64,000 bases of DNA from Methylorubrum sp. B1-46 (lineage in GTDB: Bacteria > Pseudomonadota > Alphaproteobacteria > Rhizobiales > Beijerinckiaceae): NCBI RefSeq assembly GCF_021117295.1, contig NZ_CP088247.1, forward strand, positions 372,001 through 436,000, written 5' to 3'. The translations under genes were made by a program, and so were the position numbers. The notes beneath the pieces were generated by a model. The model was not told where the DNA came from and did no database searches. It saw nothing but the letters and a program-made list of their open reading frames with translations. Shown here piece after piece: positions 51,664 through 60,610 of the stretch (positions are counted from its first letter, which is position 1; every line of letters begins with the position of its first letter).

Positions 51664-52272
51664 ATGATGGAAAAGTTCACGACCCTGGAGGGCGTCGCCG
51701 CGCCCATGCGGATCATCAACATCGACACCGACCGCATCATCCCCAAGCAGTATCTCAAGACGATCAAGCGCACCGGGCTCGGCCAGGGCCTGTTCTCGGA
51801 GATGCGCTACAACGACGACGGCTCGGAAAACCCGGATTTCGTTCTCAACCAGCCGGCCTACCGCAACGCCAAGATCCTCGTGGTCGGCGACAATTTCGGC
51901 TGCGGCTCGTCGCGCGAGCACGCGCCCTGGGCGCTGGCCGATTTCGGCATCCGCTGCGTGATCTCCACGAGCTTCGCCGACATCTTCTTCAACAACTGCG
52001 CCAAGAACGGCATCCTGGCCATCGTCGTCCCGCCGGAGGATCTGGAGAAGCTGTTCGAGGATGCCGAGCGCGGCTCCAACGCGACGCTGACGATCGATCT
52101 CGCGGCGCAGACCATCAAGGGTCCCGACGGCGGCACCCTGCATTTCGACATCGACGAGGGCCGCAAGCACAACCTGCTCAACGGTCTCGACGAGATCGGC
52201 CTAACGCTGGACCAGAAGGCTCCGGCGATCGACGCCTACGAGGCGAAGCTCGCCCAGCGCGAATGGGCCTGA
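51664..52272 (+). CDS. leuD: 3-isopropylmalate dehydratase small subunit
   Basis: With LeuC catalyses isomerisation of 2- to 3-isopropylmalate in leucine synthesis. The 202-residue protein has the swivel-domain signatures [13 protein letters not shown] and [17 protein letters not shown]. LeuC is not in the window. Its 3' end overlaps the convergent peptidase gene by 37 bases. Confidence 0.97.
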   Translation: MMEKFTTLEGVAAPMRIINIDTDRIIPKQYLKTIKRTGLGQGLFSEMRYNDDGSENPDFVLNQPAYRNAKILVVGDNFGCGSSREHAPWALADFGIRCVISTSFADIFFNNCAKNGILAIVVPPEDLEKLFEDAERGSNATLTIDLAAQTIKGPDGGTLHFDIDEGRKHNLLNGLDEIGLTLDQKAPAIDAYEAKLAQREWA

Positions 52273-52901
52273 TTCAGGGCTGACGGGCGCGCCCTGCCTC
52301 GCACGGCGAGCACCCGCGCAGCCTCGGCAAACGCTGCGGCCCAACAGTCGAGCGCGGGCCGGCGGCGCCGTCCCCCGGCTTTCGGCCGGCGCGTGCGCGG
52401 CGGCATCGGGATGTGCAGGAAGACCGCCGGGCAGCCCTGCTCCAGCACCCGATAGTACGACGCGTTGCACAGGTAGCGCCCGGCATCGCGCGAGGTCGCA
52501 GCGTCGAGGCCGGCCCGCCGCAGCGCCACCCGCACCTGCGCCGCCGCGGGGCTGCGCCGCTGCGTCGGACCGCCGGGATCGAAGGCGAGCGTCCGGCCGA
52601 CCGCGCCGCTCGCATCGGGAAACAGCCGGCTCACCCGGTTGACGCCCCGCGTCTCGACGCAGACGCGAGAGCGACTCGCGGCGACGCCGATCATCAGCAC
52701 GGCCTCGGGCCGTCTCGCCAAGGCGGGGGCGAGCTCGCTGTCGAGGGCGCCGTAGCGGGTGTCGAGCACGAGGCAGTCCGGCGTAGCCCCGAGGATGCGA
52801 CGCAGATGCGGCGAGGCCGCCAGCCGCCGCGCGAGGCGCCCGCTCGGATTGTCGGGCACCGTGGGAAACGGGCCGAATCCCGTGACGAGCAGGCGGCTCA
52901 C
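52236..52901 (-). CDS. Pyroglutamyl-peptidase I-like protein (C15 family)
   Basis: A 221-residue product with the C15 fold marks: [16 protein letters not shown] at the N-terminus, catalytic Glu in CVETRGVN, catalytic Cys in [10 protein letters not shown] and His in VFLHIPMPP. Removes N-terminal pyroglutamate if active. The C-terminal 50 residues are Arg/Ala-rich and diverge from the family. GTG start coupled to the meaB stop (GTGA). Confidence 0.75.
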   Translation of the reverse strand: MSRLLVTGFGPFPTVPDNPSGRLARRLAASPHLRRILGATPDCLVLDTRYGALDSELAPALARRPEAVLMIGVAASRSRVCVETRGVNRVSRLFPDASGAVGRTLAFDPGGPTQRRSPAAAQVRVALRRAGLDAATSRDAGRYLCNASYYRVLEQGCPAVFLHIPMPPRTRRPKAGGRRRRPALDCWAAAFAEAARVLAVRGRARPSALNQAHSRWASFAS

Positions 52902-53887
52902 AATCCGATCAAGGTTGCGATGGCGTCGGCGCCGGCGGCGGGCGAGTGCTCGCCGCCGGCCACCGCCCGCTCGGCCTCGGCGGTGGCTTGGCGTACCTCG
53001 GCGCTGCCGACCAGACGCTGGTGCAGCCGCTCGTGCACGAGGGCCCACATCCATTTCACATCCTGCTCGCGCCGCTTCTTCGCGATCTCGCCGGTCGCGG
53101 TCAGCTTGGCACGGTGATCCTCGATCCGGCTCCACAGGCCGTCGAGCCCCTTGCCGTGCAGGCCGGAGATCGTGACCACCGGCGGTGTCCAGGTGGCCGA
53201 GGGCGGCGTCAGAATGTGGAGCGCAGCGCGGTACTCAGAGGCCGCGGCGTTGGCCCGGCGTTCGCCCTCGCCGTCATCGGCCTTGTTGACGGCGATCATG
53301 TCAGCGAGTTCGAGGATGCCCTTCTTGATGCCCTGAAGCTCGTCGCCCGCCCCCGGCAGCATCAGCACGAGGAAGAAATCGGTGAGGTCGGCCACCGCCG
53401 TCTCCGACTGGCCGACGCCGACGGTCTCGACCAGGATCACGTCGAAGCCCGCCGCCTCGCACAGCAGCATGGTCTCGCGGGTCTTCGCCGCCACGCCGCC
53501 GAGCGTGCCCGAAGAAGGCGAGGGCCGGATGAAGGCGTTGCGATCGATGGCGAGCCGCGCCATCCGGGTCTTGTCGCCGAGGATCGAGCCGCCGGTGCGC
53601 GTCGAGGAGGGATCGACCGCCAGCACCGCCACCTTGTGCCCGGCGCCCGTCAGCAGCGCGCCGAGGGCGTCGATCGTGGTCGATTTCCCGACGCCCGGCA
53701 CGCCGGTGATGCCGACCCGGATCGCGCGGCCCGTCTGCGGCAGCACCGCGTCGATGAGGTCGCGCGCCGCCGCCCGGTGATCGGCCCGGCGCGACTCGGC
53801 GAGCGTGATGGCGCGGGCCAAAGCCGCCCGGTCGCCGGCCAGAAGACGCTCGCGGATTGTGTCCATGTCGGGAAGGGTCGCGCTCAT
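52898..53887 (-). CDS. meaB: MeaB G-protein chaperone of B12-dependent mutases
   Basis: GTPase that gates cofactor loading and protects methylmalonyl-CoA mutase (and, in this pathway, related mutases) from inactivation. The 329-residue length matches MeaB of M. extorquens. Walker A GVPGVGKST (62-70), Mg motif DPSST (about 92-96), VETVGVGQSE (switch), and base motif NKAD are present. The ATG at 53887 is chosen over an upstream frame extension. Confidence 0.95.
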   Translation of the reverse strand: MSATLPDMDTIRERLLAGDRAALARAITLAESRRADHRAAARDLIDAVLPQTGRAIRVGITGVPGVGKSTTIDALGALLTGAGHKVAVLAVDPSSTRTGGSILGDKTRMARLAIDRNAFIRPSPSSGTLGGVAAKTRETMLLCEAAGFDVILVETVGVGQSETAVADLTDFFLVLMLPGAGDELQGIKKGILELADMIAVNKADDGEGERRANAAASEYRAALHILTPPSATWTPPVVTISGLHGKGLDGLWSRIEDHRAKLTATGEIAKKRREQDVKWMWALVHERLHQRLVGSAEVRQATAEAERAVAGGEHSPAAGADAIATLIGL

Positions 53888-54033
53888 GGCTCCTTCATGC
53901 CGGGGCGTCGCGCGGGCGTCGAGTGCCCAAAATCCCAATCGTGCCCCGCCACGGCCAAGATCCTGCGCGAAGGAGGAGCGCCCAGCACCGGCCTGCTACC
54001 GGAACGGGATTTTTCGGGGACCTGAGACCGGTC

Positions 54034-55065
54034 ATGCAGCCCTCCGACGCGACACGCCGCTCCCTCCTGCGCCTGATGGGTCTGGCCGGCGTGGCCGGCC
54101 TCTCCCCCGCCTTGTCGGCCTGCGTGATGGACGGGCTCGCCACCGGCACGGTCGGCGAGACGCAGTCCGCGCTCGACGTGAGCCCGGTGCTCCTCGTCGC
54201 CACCACCCGTCGTCCGGTCTCCGGCAGCCCGCCAAAGGCCCCGTTCTTCGGCTCCGAGCGCGGGCGGGGCCTCAGCTTTGCCGAGGCGCGCATGTCGGCG
54301 CCGGATCGCTCGCTGATCGGCAAGGTCTCGGCGGTGGTGGGCGGTGATTGGGGGGTCCGATCCGTCGGCGAAGTTACGACGGGCCCCGGCGCGGCGGCCG
54401 CCTTCGCCCAATCCACCTTCGGCCGCGATGTGCTGATCTACGTCCACGGCTACCGCGAGAGCTTCGAATCCGCCGCGATCAGCGCCGCGCGTCTCTCCGA
54501 CGGGATCCGCTTCAACGGCGCCTCGGCCCTGTTCACCTGGCCCTCGGCGGCGGCGACCTTCGATTACGGCTACGACCGCGAGAGCGCGCTGTGGTCCCGC
54601 GACGCTTTCGAGGACCTTCTGAAGACGGTCGCGACGACGCCGAGCGGCGGGCGCATCCACATCGTCGCCCACTCGATGGGGACGCTCCTCACGTTGGAGA
54701 CCCTGCGCATGTTGCGGGTCGAAGCCGGCGAGGTGGCGGTCGCCCGCATCGGCGCGGTGGTGCTTGCCGCCCCCGACATCGACATCGACCTCTTCGCCAA
54801 CGGCGTCGAGCGCCTGGGGCCGGACGCCAAGCGCATCACCGTGATCTCGGCCACCAACGACCGGGCCCTCGAACTGTCGGGCGCCATCGCCGGCGGCGTC
54901 GTCCGCGCAGGCGCCGCCGACCGAGAGCGGCTGGAGTCACTGGGCGTACGCGTGGCCGACGCCTCCGATTACGGCGGCGGCCTCTTCAATCACGACCTGT
55001 TCCTGTCGAACCGCGAGGTGCAGGCCGTCGTGAAACGGGCCATCGCCCGCGGCAGCGGCGCGTAA
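54034..55065 (+). CDS. Alpha/beta-hydrolase lipoprotein (DUF900-like)
   Basis: A 343-residue precursor. The N-terminus (RRSLLRLMGLAGVAG...LSAC) has a twin-Arg-like start and a lipobox, suggesting a periplasmic lipoprotein. The hydrolase domain contains VLIYVHGYRESF and the nucleophile elbow VAHSMGT, with a C-terminal FNHDLFL His. Esterase/lipase-like; substrate unknown. Confidence 0.8.
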   Translation: MQPSDATRRSLLRLMGLAGVAGLSPALSACVMDGLATGTVGETQSALDVSPVLLVATTRRPVSGSPPKAPFFGSERGRGLSFAEARMSAPDRSLIGKVSAVVGGDWGVRSVGEVTTGPGAAAAFAQSTFGRDVLIYVHGYRESFESAAISAARLSDGIRFNGASALFTWPSAAATFDYGYDRESALWSRDAFEDLLKTVATTPSGGRIHIVAHSMGTLLTLETLRMLRVEAGEVAVARIGAVVLAAPDIDIDLFANGVERLGPDAKRITVISATNDRALELSGAIAGGVVRAGAADRERLESLGVRVADASDYGGGLFNHDLFLSNREVQAVVKRAIARGSGA

Positions 55066-55195
55066 TCTCGTAAGACCCATCGACGAATCCCGTCCCGACG
55101 TCCTACAAGCGCCGCCGGACCCGGTCAGCCTGGGTTCTTCGCGCAGCGCCGCCTGTCGGCCTGCGGCTCTTTTCCCTCCTTCGAGGACGTTCCCG

Positions 55196-55543
55196 ATGTT
55201 CACGCTCGAGATCGACGGCACGGCGATCGCGGTCATCAACGGCGACGAGGCGACCGCCCGCGACCTGTTCACCTGCGACGGCTTCAAGGAGGACATCCGC
55301 TCGATGACCACCGCCGGCCGTCCGATCTGGAACGGCACCTCGGCGCTCACCGTGCGCAAATCCACCGAGGACGAGATCGAGGAGTTCGAGGACGCGCTTG
55401 CCGCCGATGACGGCGAAGGCGATTTCGAGCCCGACGAGCAGCATGCGGCCGAGGGTGACGGCTCGGACGACGAGGAAGAGGCCGACATCGTCTTCCTCGT
55501 GGATATCGACGACGAGGACGAGGATCAGCCGCTCGACGCGTAA
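55196..55543 (+). CDS. Acidic hypothetical protein
   Basis: A 115-residue product with a compact N-terminal half (FTLEIDGTAIAVINGDEATA...FTCDGFKEDIRSM) and an extremely Asp/Glu-rich C-terminus. GGAGG-like GAGGACG precedes the ATG. No family assigned. Confidence 0.7.
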   Translation: MFTLEIDGTAIAVINGDEATARDLFTCDGFKEDIRSMTTAGRPIWNGTSALTVRKSTEDEIEEFEDALAADDGEGDFEPDEQHAAEGDGSDDEEEADIVFLVDIDDEDEDQPLDA

Positions 55544-55623
55544 CGCGGTGTCCACGCCGAGATAAAGGCCGTGCCTGCGGAAGCGATCGGCACGGTCGTT
55601 TTCGATCAGCAAGCGGAGCGCGG

Positions 55624-55702
55624 CTGGATTGCTGCGCTTCGCTCGCAATGACCGCGAAGACGATTTTTCACGGCATTGCGAGGCGGAACCGGAGCAATCC
55701 AG
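55624..55702. repeat. Pair of inverted intergenic repeat elements
   Basis: CTGGATTGCTGCGCTTCGC... (55624-55650) and CATTGCGAGGCGG...AGCAATCCAG (55674-55702) are inverted, imperfect copies of the CATTGCGAG...GCAATCCAG unit, common between alphaproteobacterial genes. The pair can form a hairpin between the two convergent genes. Confidence 0.65.
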
Positions 55703-55737
55703 GGGGCAATGCCCGCCGCTTCGGGCGCCGCAGCGGT

Positions 55738-57618
55738 TCACCCCTCCCGCATCACCTGCATCGACGTTCCGGCCGACTCCGATTCGCGTATCGGCTCGCA
55801 GCGCCCGCCGAGATGGCGTGCGAGAAAATCTTCGGCGCGGGCGAAGAAGGCCAGGCGGTTCGCCGGGCGCACGAGGCCGTGGCCCTCATCGGGAAACAGC
55901 AGATAGGTGACGGGGATGCCGCCCCGCTCCATCGCGGCGACCATCTGATCGGACTCGGCCTGCTTCACCCGCGGATCGTTCGCCCCCTGCACGATCAGCA
56001 GCGGCGCCTTGATCCGGTCGGCGAAGTAGACCGGTGAGCGCTCGCGGATCAATGCCATGCCCTCCTCGGTGTCCGGATCGCCGATGGCGCGATGGAGCTG
56101 CGCCCGCATCGCCTCCCAGTAGGGCGGGATCGTCCGCACCAGTGTTTCGAGGTTGGCCGGGCCGACGAGGTCGATCCCGCAGGCATACGCTTCCGGGTTG
56201 CGAGTCAGCGCCAGCAGCGTGGCGTAGCCTCCGTAGCTGCCCCCCATGATCGCGACGCGGGCCGGGTCGGCCACGCCCTGCGCCACCGCCCAGGCGACGG
56301 CGTCGCTGAGGTCGTCGTCCATCCGCCGGCCCCATTCGCGGTCACCCGCGTTGAGGAACGCCTTTCCGAAGCCGGTCGAGGAGCGGAAATTGACGCTGAG
56401 CGCGGAATAGCCGCGGTTGGCCAGCCATTGATGGATGCCATCGAAGCCGAAGCTGTCGCGGGCCCACGGGCCGCCATGGACGAGAAGCACCAGCGGGCCG
56501 GGGCCGTCGGCGCCGAGTGGACGGGTGAGGTAGGAGACAAGATCGAGCCCGTCGCGGGAGCGGATGATCGCCGGGCTCATGGCCGCGAGTGGCGCTCCTT
56601 CCAGCTCCGGCCGGGCGCTGCCGAGCGAACGAAGCGTCTTCGCCCGCCGGTCGTAGATCGCCGCCTCGCCGACGCGGGTGTCGGCCCGCGCGACGACGAT
56701 CCAGAGCGAATCGTCCTCGGTCCGGCTCGCCGGATACCAGTCACCGAGCCCTTTCGTTTCGAGGAAGGCGAAGTCGTCGGTGAAGCGCGGATCGAGCACG
56801 TGCCAGGATTTGCGGGCATGCGTCACCGCGTAGGCCACGGGCTCGTGCGTCTCGGCATCCTGCAGCACGGCGCCGATATCCGCCTCTTCGTGCGCCGCCA
56901 TCACGCGTGTCTCGCCGGTGGCGAGATCGATCCGGGTCAGCGCAGCGGTGTTGCGGCCGCGGCTGTCGCGGCAGAACAGAGCCGTGCCGGCGGCATCGAG
57001 GTTCTCCGCGCCGGAAACACGGGCATCCTCGGGTGGGAAGGTGAGCCACGGCTTCCAGTTGGCGCCGTCCGGGGCAAGCAACTGGCTCGAACCATCTGGA
57101 AGGTTGCGGAAGGCGAAGCGCACCGCGTAGCGCTCATCGATCAGGAAGCCGGCGAAGCCGGGATTCTCGGCGACTAGGCTGCGCTCGCCGGTGGCGAGAT
57201 CGATGCTGTGCAACTCGTGGAAGCGCGGGTCGCGGTCGTTGATCGCCACCAGCACCCGGTCGCGCACGATGCGGCTGAGGCCGACGATTGCCGCGGCGAT
57301 GCCCGGAATCGGCGTCAGGTCGCGCCGCTCGCCCGTTTCGAGATCCACAGCGTAGAGGTGGTGATTCTCATCGCCGTCCGCGTCTTGAACGTAGAGCAGA
57401 TGCCGCCCGTCATAGGCGAAGGCGTAGGCGTCGATGCCGCGCCGCCGGTCGGCGGTAACGGGCTTGGCCGCGTCGAGATCGTCGATCGGCGCGGACCAGA
57501 TGTTGAGCACGCCCTCGTGGGGCGCCACCCAGCCGAGACGGCGCCCGTCCGGGCTGATCTGATGGCCGTAGCGCGTCGGGTTGCCGAACAGGTGCTCGCG
57601 GGGGATCAGATCGACCAT
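55738..57618 (-). CDS. S9-family prolyl oligopeptidase-like peptidase
   Basis: A 626-residue protein with an N-terminal beta-propeller and a C-terminal alpha/beta-hydrolase peptidase domain: nucleophile GGSYGG, Asp in QGANDPRV and His in DEGHGLV. Acyl-aminoacyl peptidase or dipeptidyl peptidase type; cytoplasmic, as no signal peptide is seen. Confidence 0.92.
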   Translation of the reverse strand: MVDLIPREHLFGNPTRYGHQISPDGRRLGWVAPHEGVLNIWSAPIDDLDAAKPVTADRRRGIDAYAFAYDGRHLLYVQDADGDENHHLYAVDLETGERRDLTPIPGIAAAIVGLSRIVRDRVLVAINDRDPRFHELHSIDLATGERSLVAENPGFAGFLIDERYAVRFAFRNLPDGSSQLLAPDGANWKPWLTFPPEDARVSGAENLDAAGTALFCRDSRGRNTAALTRIDLATGETRVMAAHEEADIGAVLQDAETHEPVAYAVTHARKSWHVLDPRFTDDFAFLETKGLGDWYPASRTEDDSLWIVVARADTRVGEAAIYDRRAKTLRSLGSARPELEGAPLAAMSPAIIRSRDGLDLVSYLTRPLGADGPGPLVLLVHGGPWARDSFGFDGIHQWLANRGYSALSVNFRSSTGFGKAFLNAGDREWGRRMDDDLSDAVAWAVAQGVADPARVAIMGGSYGGYATLLALTRNPEAYACGIDLVGPANLETLVRTIPPYWEAMRAQLHRAIGDPDTEEGMALIRERSPVYFADRIKAPLLIVQGANDPRVKQAESDQMVAAMERGGIPVTYLLFPDEGHGLVRPANRLAFFARAEDFLARHLGGRCEPIRESESAGTSMQVMREG

Positions 57619-57689
57619 GACGTCTCCTCGAAAGCCGGCGGCGCCGCGAATAGGCGACGCGCTCGGGTTTCGAGGAAACTATCGCGGGA

Positions 57690-58607
57690 TCAGCCGAGTA
57701 CCACCACCTTGGCGCCGACCTCGACGCGGTTGAACAGGTCGATCGCGTCCTGATTGATCATGCGGATGCAGCCCGAGGACACGCTCTGGCCGATGGAATG
57801 CGGCTCCAGCGTGCCGTGGATGCGGAACAGCGTGTCCTTGTTGTTCTGCCACAGGTACATGGCCCGCGCCCCGAGCGGGTTGCGGCTGCCGCCGGGGACG
57901 CCGAGGCCGCTCTGCAGCTTATCGACCTGGCGGGCGAGATCCGGCCGGCGGGCGATCATCTCCTTCGGCGGATACCAGTCCGGCCAAGCCTGCTTCGAAT
58001 TGACGGTCGCGGTGCCCGACCACGAGAAGCCCTGCTTGCCCACGCCGACGCCGTACCGCCGCGCCCGACCGTTCGGCAGGACGAGGTAGAGGTAGCGCGC
58101 CTTGGGATCGACCACGATCGTGCCCGGCGGCTCGTTCGTCCGGTAATCGACCTCCTGACGCAGATAGTTCGGGTTGAACTTCTTGTAGGCGATCGCTTGG
58201 ACCGGGAACGGCTCGTTGGCGATGGCCGCGTAGGCCTTCGCATAGTCGATCGGACCGTTATCGGGCTCCTGCGGCGGCACTGGATAACCGGCCTGCTGCT
58301 GGCGCGGCGTCTGGTTGGGGGCCTCGGCGGCGGAGGGCTCGCCGTAACGCTCGGCCCGTCGGCGGGCATAGCCTTCCGCGTCGAGATCCGTCTGCGCATC
58401 GGGCACCGGGCGCCCGTTGCTGACGCGGCCGTTATAGGGAACGTACTGACCGCCGCGGCGGCGGAACAGGTTGCCGTTGCTGTCCTGGTAGAGGCGGTCG
58501 TCGTCGAACCCGTCGAAGGTCTGGGCGAGGACGTGCGCCGGCAGGAGCGCGAGCCCGAGGCTCGTCGCGGCTCCGAAAAGAAGCGTACGGCGGTTCTGAA
58601 GTGACAT
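57690..58607 (-). CDS. L,D-transpeptidase (YkuD domain)
   Basis: Periplasmic enzyme forming 3-3 cross-links or anchoring proteins to peptidoglycan. The 305-residue precursor from ATG 58607 has a signal peptide (RRTLLFGAATSLGLALLPAHVLA). A Gln/Pro-rich linker follows, then the YkuD domain with IHGTLEPHSIG and catalytic SSGCIRM. 20 extra upstream residues are less likely. Confidence 0.92.
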   Translation of the reverse strand: MSLQNRRTLLFGAATSLGLALLPAHVLAQTFDGFDDDRLYQDSNGNLFRRRGGQYVPYNGRVSNGRPVPDAQTDLDAEGYARRRAERYGEPSAAEAPNQTPRQQQAGYPVPPQEPDNGPIDYAKAYAAIANEPFPVQAIAYKKFNPNYLRQEVDYRTNEPPGTIVVDPKARYLYLVLPNGRARRYGVGVGKQGFSWSGTATVNSKQAWPDWYPPKEMIARRPDLARQVDKLQSGLGVPGGSRNPLGARAMYLWQNNKDTLFRIHGTLEPHSIGQSVSSGCIRMINQDAIDLFNRVEVGAKVVVLG

Positions 58608-58947
58608 AGATCGCTCGATCGAATGGGCCGGGCCGAAAACGTCTCCGGAATACGGAAGAACGGTCACGATCGTCCGGGCCGGCTGAACTGCCCCGCTTGT
58701 TCCCTAGCAAGGAAGCGCACGGGCGTCAGGGCCGGTCGCGACCGTCATGGCTCCTGCACCGCGAACTGTGCGAACATTGTGTCCGAAAGGTTACACGCGC
58801 AGCCGCCATGCGCGCGGCGGGCGGCTTTAACGATTTCGCAAAAAATGTGCGGATTGCGGGGCGAATCGTGGCGAACGGCGATTGTTTTGGCCGGACGCAT
58901 CCCTAGATCAAGCGTAGCCGTTTGGCCCCGACCACGGACCTCCTCCC

Positions 58948-59220
58948 TTGCGCGCCTCGCTCCTCCGCTTCTCGCTCGGATTGCTCTGCCTCGGCCTGAC
59001 GCTTCCCAGTGAGGCCTTGGCCGCCCGCAAGGCGGCTCCGTCTCGCCCAACCAAGACGATGGTCAGGCCGAAGGCGGCACAGCCGGACGCGAAACTGCCG
59101 CCCGCGGCACCGCAGACGGCTTGGACCGCAGCCGAACCGGCCAGTTGCGGCCGCGTGCGGCGCAAGCTCTGGCAAGCCGAGGAAGGCTGGATCGTGAAGA
59201 CGGTGACCGTCTGCCACTGA
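58948..59220 (+). CDS. Small exported hypothetical protein
   Basis: A 90-residue precursor from a TTG start, with a signal peptide (LLRFSLGLLCLGLTLPSEALA), a Pro/Ala/Lys-rich middle and a short C-terminus with two Cys (SCGRVRRKLW...VTVCH) that may form a disulfide. Function unknown. Confidence 0.6.
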   Translation: MRASLLRFSLGLLCLGLTLPSEALAARKAAPSRPTKTMVRPKAAQPDAKLPPAAPQTAWTAAEPASCGRVRRKLWQAEEGWIVKTVTVCH

Positions 59221-59340
59221 GGCGCGCAGCCGCAAGCCACAGGAGATCCCGGCTCAACGCCGGGATCTACTCGAAGCCGGCGACGCAACCCGCTACAAGC
59301 CGCCTCAAGGCTGCGACGGTCGCGGCTTCGGTTTCGGTGA

Positions 59341-60600
59341 GTGGCGTTCTCAGTGATCCGCGTTCTCCATACGGGCGACTGGCATATCGGCCAGACCCTG
59401 CGCGGCTTCTCCCGCGAGAGCGAGCACGAGGCCGTATTCGGCTGCCTGGAGAGCATTGTGGTCGAGCGCGAGGTCGATGCCCTCGTGGTGGCGGGCGATG
59501 TGTTCGACAGCCAGAACCCGTCCGGTGAATCCCAGGCGCGCTTCTACGCGTTGATGGCGCGCCTGCACGCGGCGCGGCCGGCGATGACCATCGTCATCAC
59601 CGCCGGCAACCACGATGCCGCCGGACGCCTCGAAGCGCCGCGCCCACTGCTGGAGGCCATCGGCGTCCACGTCGTCGGCAATGTCCGACGCCGCGACGGC
59701 GCGATCGATCTCGAACGCCATCTCGTGCCGGTCCGTTCGGCCGGCGGCGAGGTGGCGGCGCAGGTGCTCGCCGTCTCCTATCCCACCGCCGCCTGCCTGC
59801 CGCCGCTCTCCTCGCTGGGAGCCGAGCGGCGCATCGGCGAGACCTCGCCGATCGTGCGGGCGGTGCGCGACCTCTACGGTCAGCTCTTCGAGGCGGCCCG
59901 GCCGCGGCTCGCCGGCCTGCCGCTCCTCGTCACCGGCCATCTCCACGTCGCGGGCGGTCTCGAATCGGAGGGCGCCGAGCGGCGCATTCTCGTCGGCGGC
60001 GAGCACGCGGTGCCGGCCGACGTGTTTCCCGAGGAGGCGCGCTACGTGGCGCTCGGCCATCTTCATCGCGCCCAGGGGCTGGGCGGCGGGCAGGTGCGCT
60101 ATTGCGGCTCGCTGATCCCGCTCTCGGCCGCCGAGCAGCCCTACCGCCACGGCGTCACCCTGGTGACGCTCGGCACCGGCGCGGCGGAGATCGAGCATAT
60201 CGAGATCCCGCGCCCCGTCCCCTTCCTGCGCCTGCCCGCCTCCGGCGACATGCCGCTGGCCGATCTCGGCGACCATCTCGCGGCGCTCACGCTCGATCCC
60301 GATCTGCCGCTGGAGGCACGACCCTACATCCAGGTTCGGCTCGCCCGCGAGGGTCTGCTTCCCGGCTATCGAGCCGAGGTGGACCGCATCGCCGAGAGTT
60401 TCCCCGTGCGCGTGGTCGATGTGCGGGTCAGCGTGCCGCCGCGGGCCGCGATCGAGATCGTGGAACCGGACGCGCCGCCGCCGCGCCTGTCCGAGCGCGA
60501 CCCGGAGGAGCTGTTCCGCCTCGCCTACCGCGCGAAGTGGGACGAGGAGCCCGAGCCCGCTCATCTCGACGTGTTCCACCGCGCGCGAGCCGAGGCCTGA
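59341..60600 (+). CDS. sbcD: Exonuclease SbcD (Mre11-like nuclease subunit)
   Basis: Mn-dependent nuclease of the SbcCD complex that opens DNA hairpins and processes ends. The phosphoesterase motifs are DWHIG, GDVFDSQ, GNHD, and GHLH/GHLHRAQG. 419 residues from the GTG at 59341; an in-frame GTG at 59353 is the alternative start. It is followed by sbcC 10 bases on. Confidence 0.93.
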   Translation: MAFSVIRVLHTGDWHIGQTLRGFSRESEHEAVFGCLESIVVEREVDALVVAGDVFDSQNPSGESQARFYALMARLHAARPAMTIVITAGNHDAAGRLEAPRPLLEAIGVHVVGNVRRRDGAIDLERHLVPVRSAGGEVAAQVLAVSYPTAACLPPLSSLGAERRIGETSPIVRAVRDLYGQLFEAARPRLAGLPLLVTGHLHVAGGLESEGAERRILVGGEHAVPADVFPEEARYVALGHLHRAQGLGGGQVRYCGSLIPLSAAEQPYRHGVTLVTLGTGAAEIEHIEIPRPVPFLRLPASGDMPLADLGDHLAALTLDPDLPLEARPYIQVRLAREGLLPGYRAEVDRIAESFPVRVVDVRVSVPPRAAIEIVEPDAPPPRLSERDPEELFRLAYRAKWDEEPEPAHLDVFHRARAEA

Positions 60601-60610
60601 GCCCCAAGCC

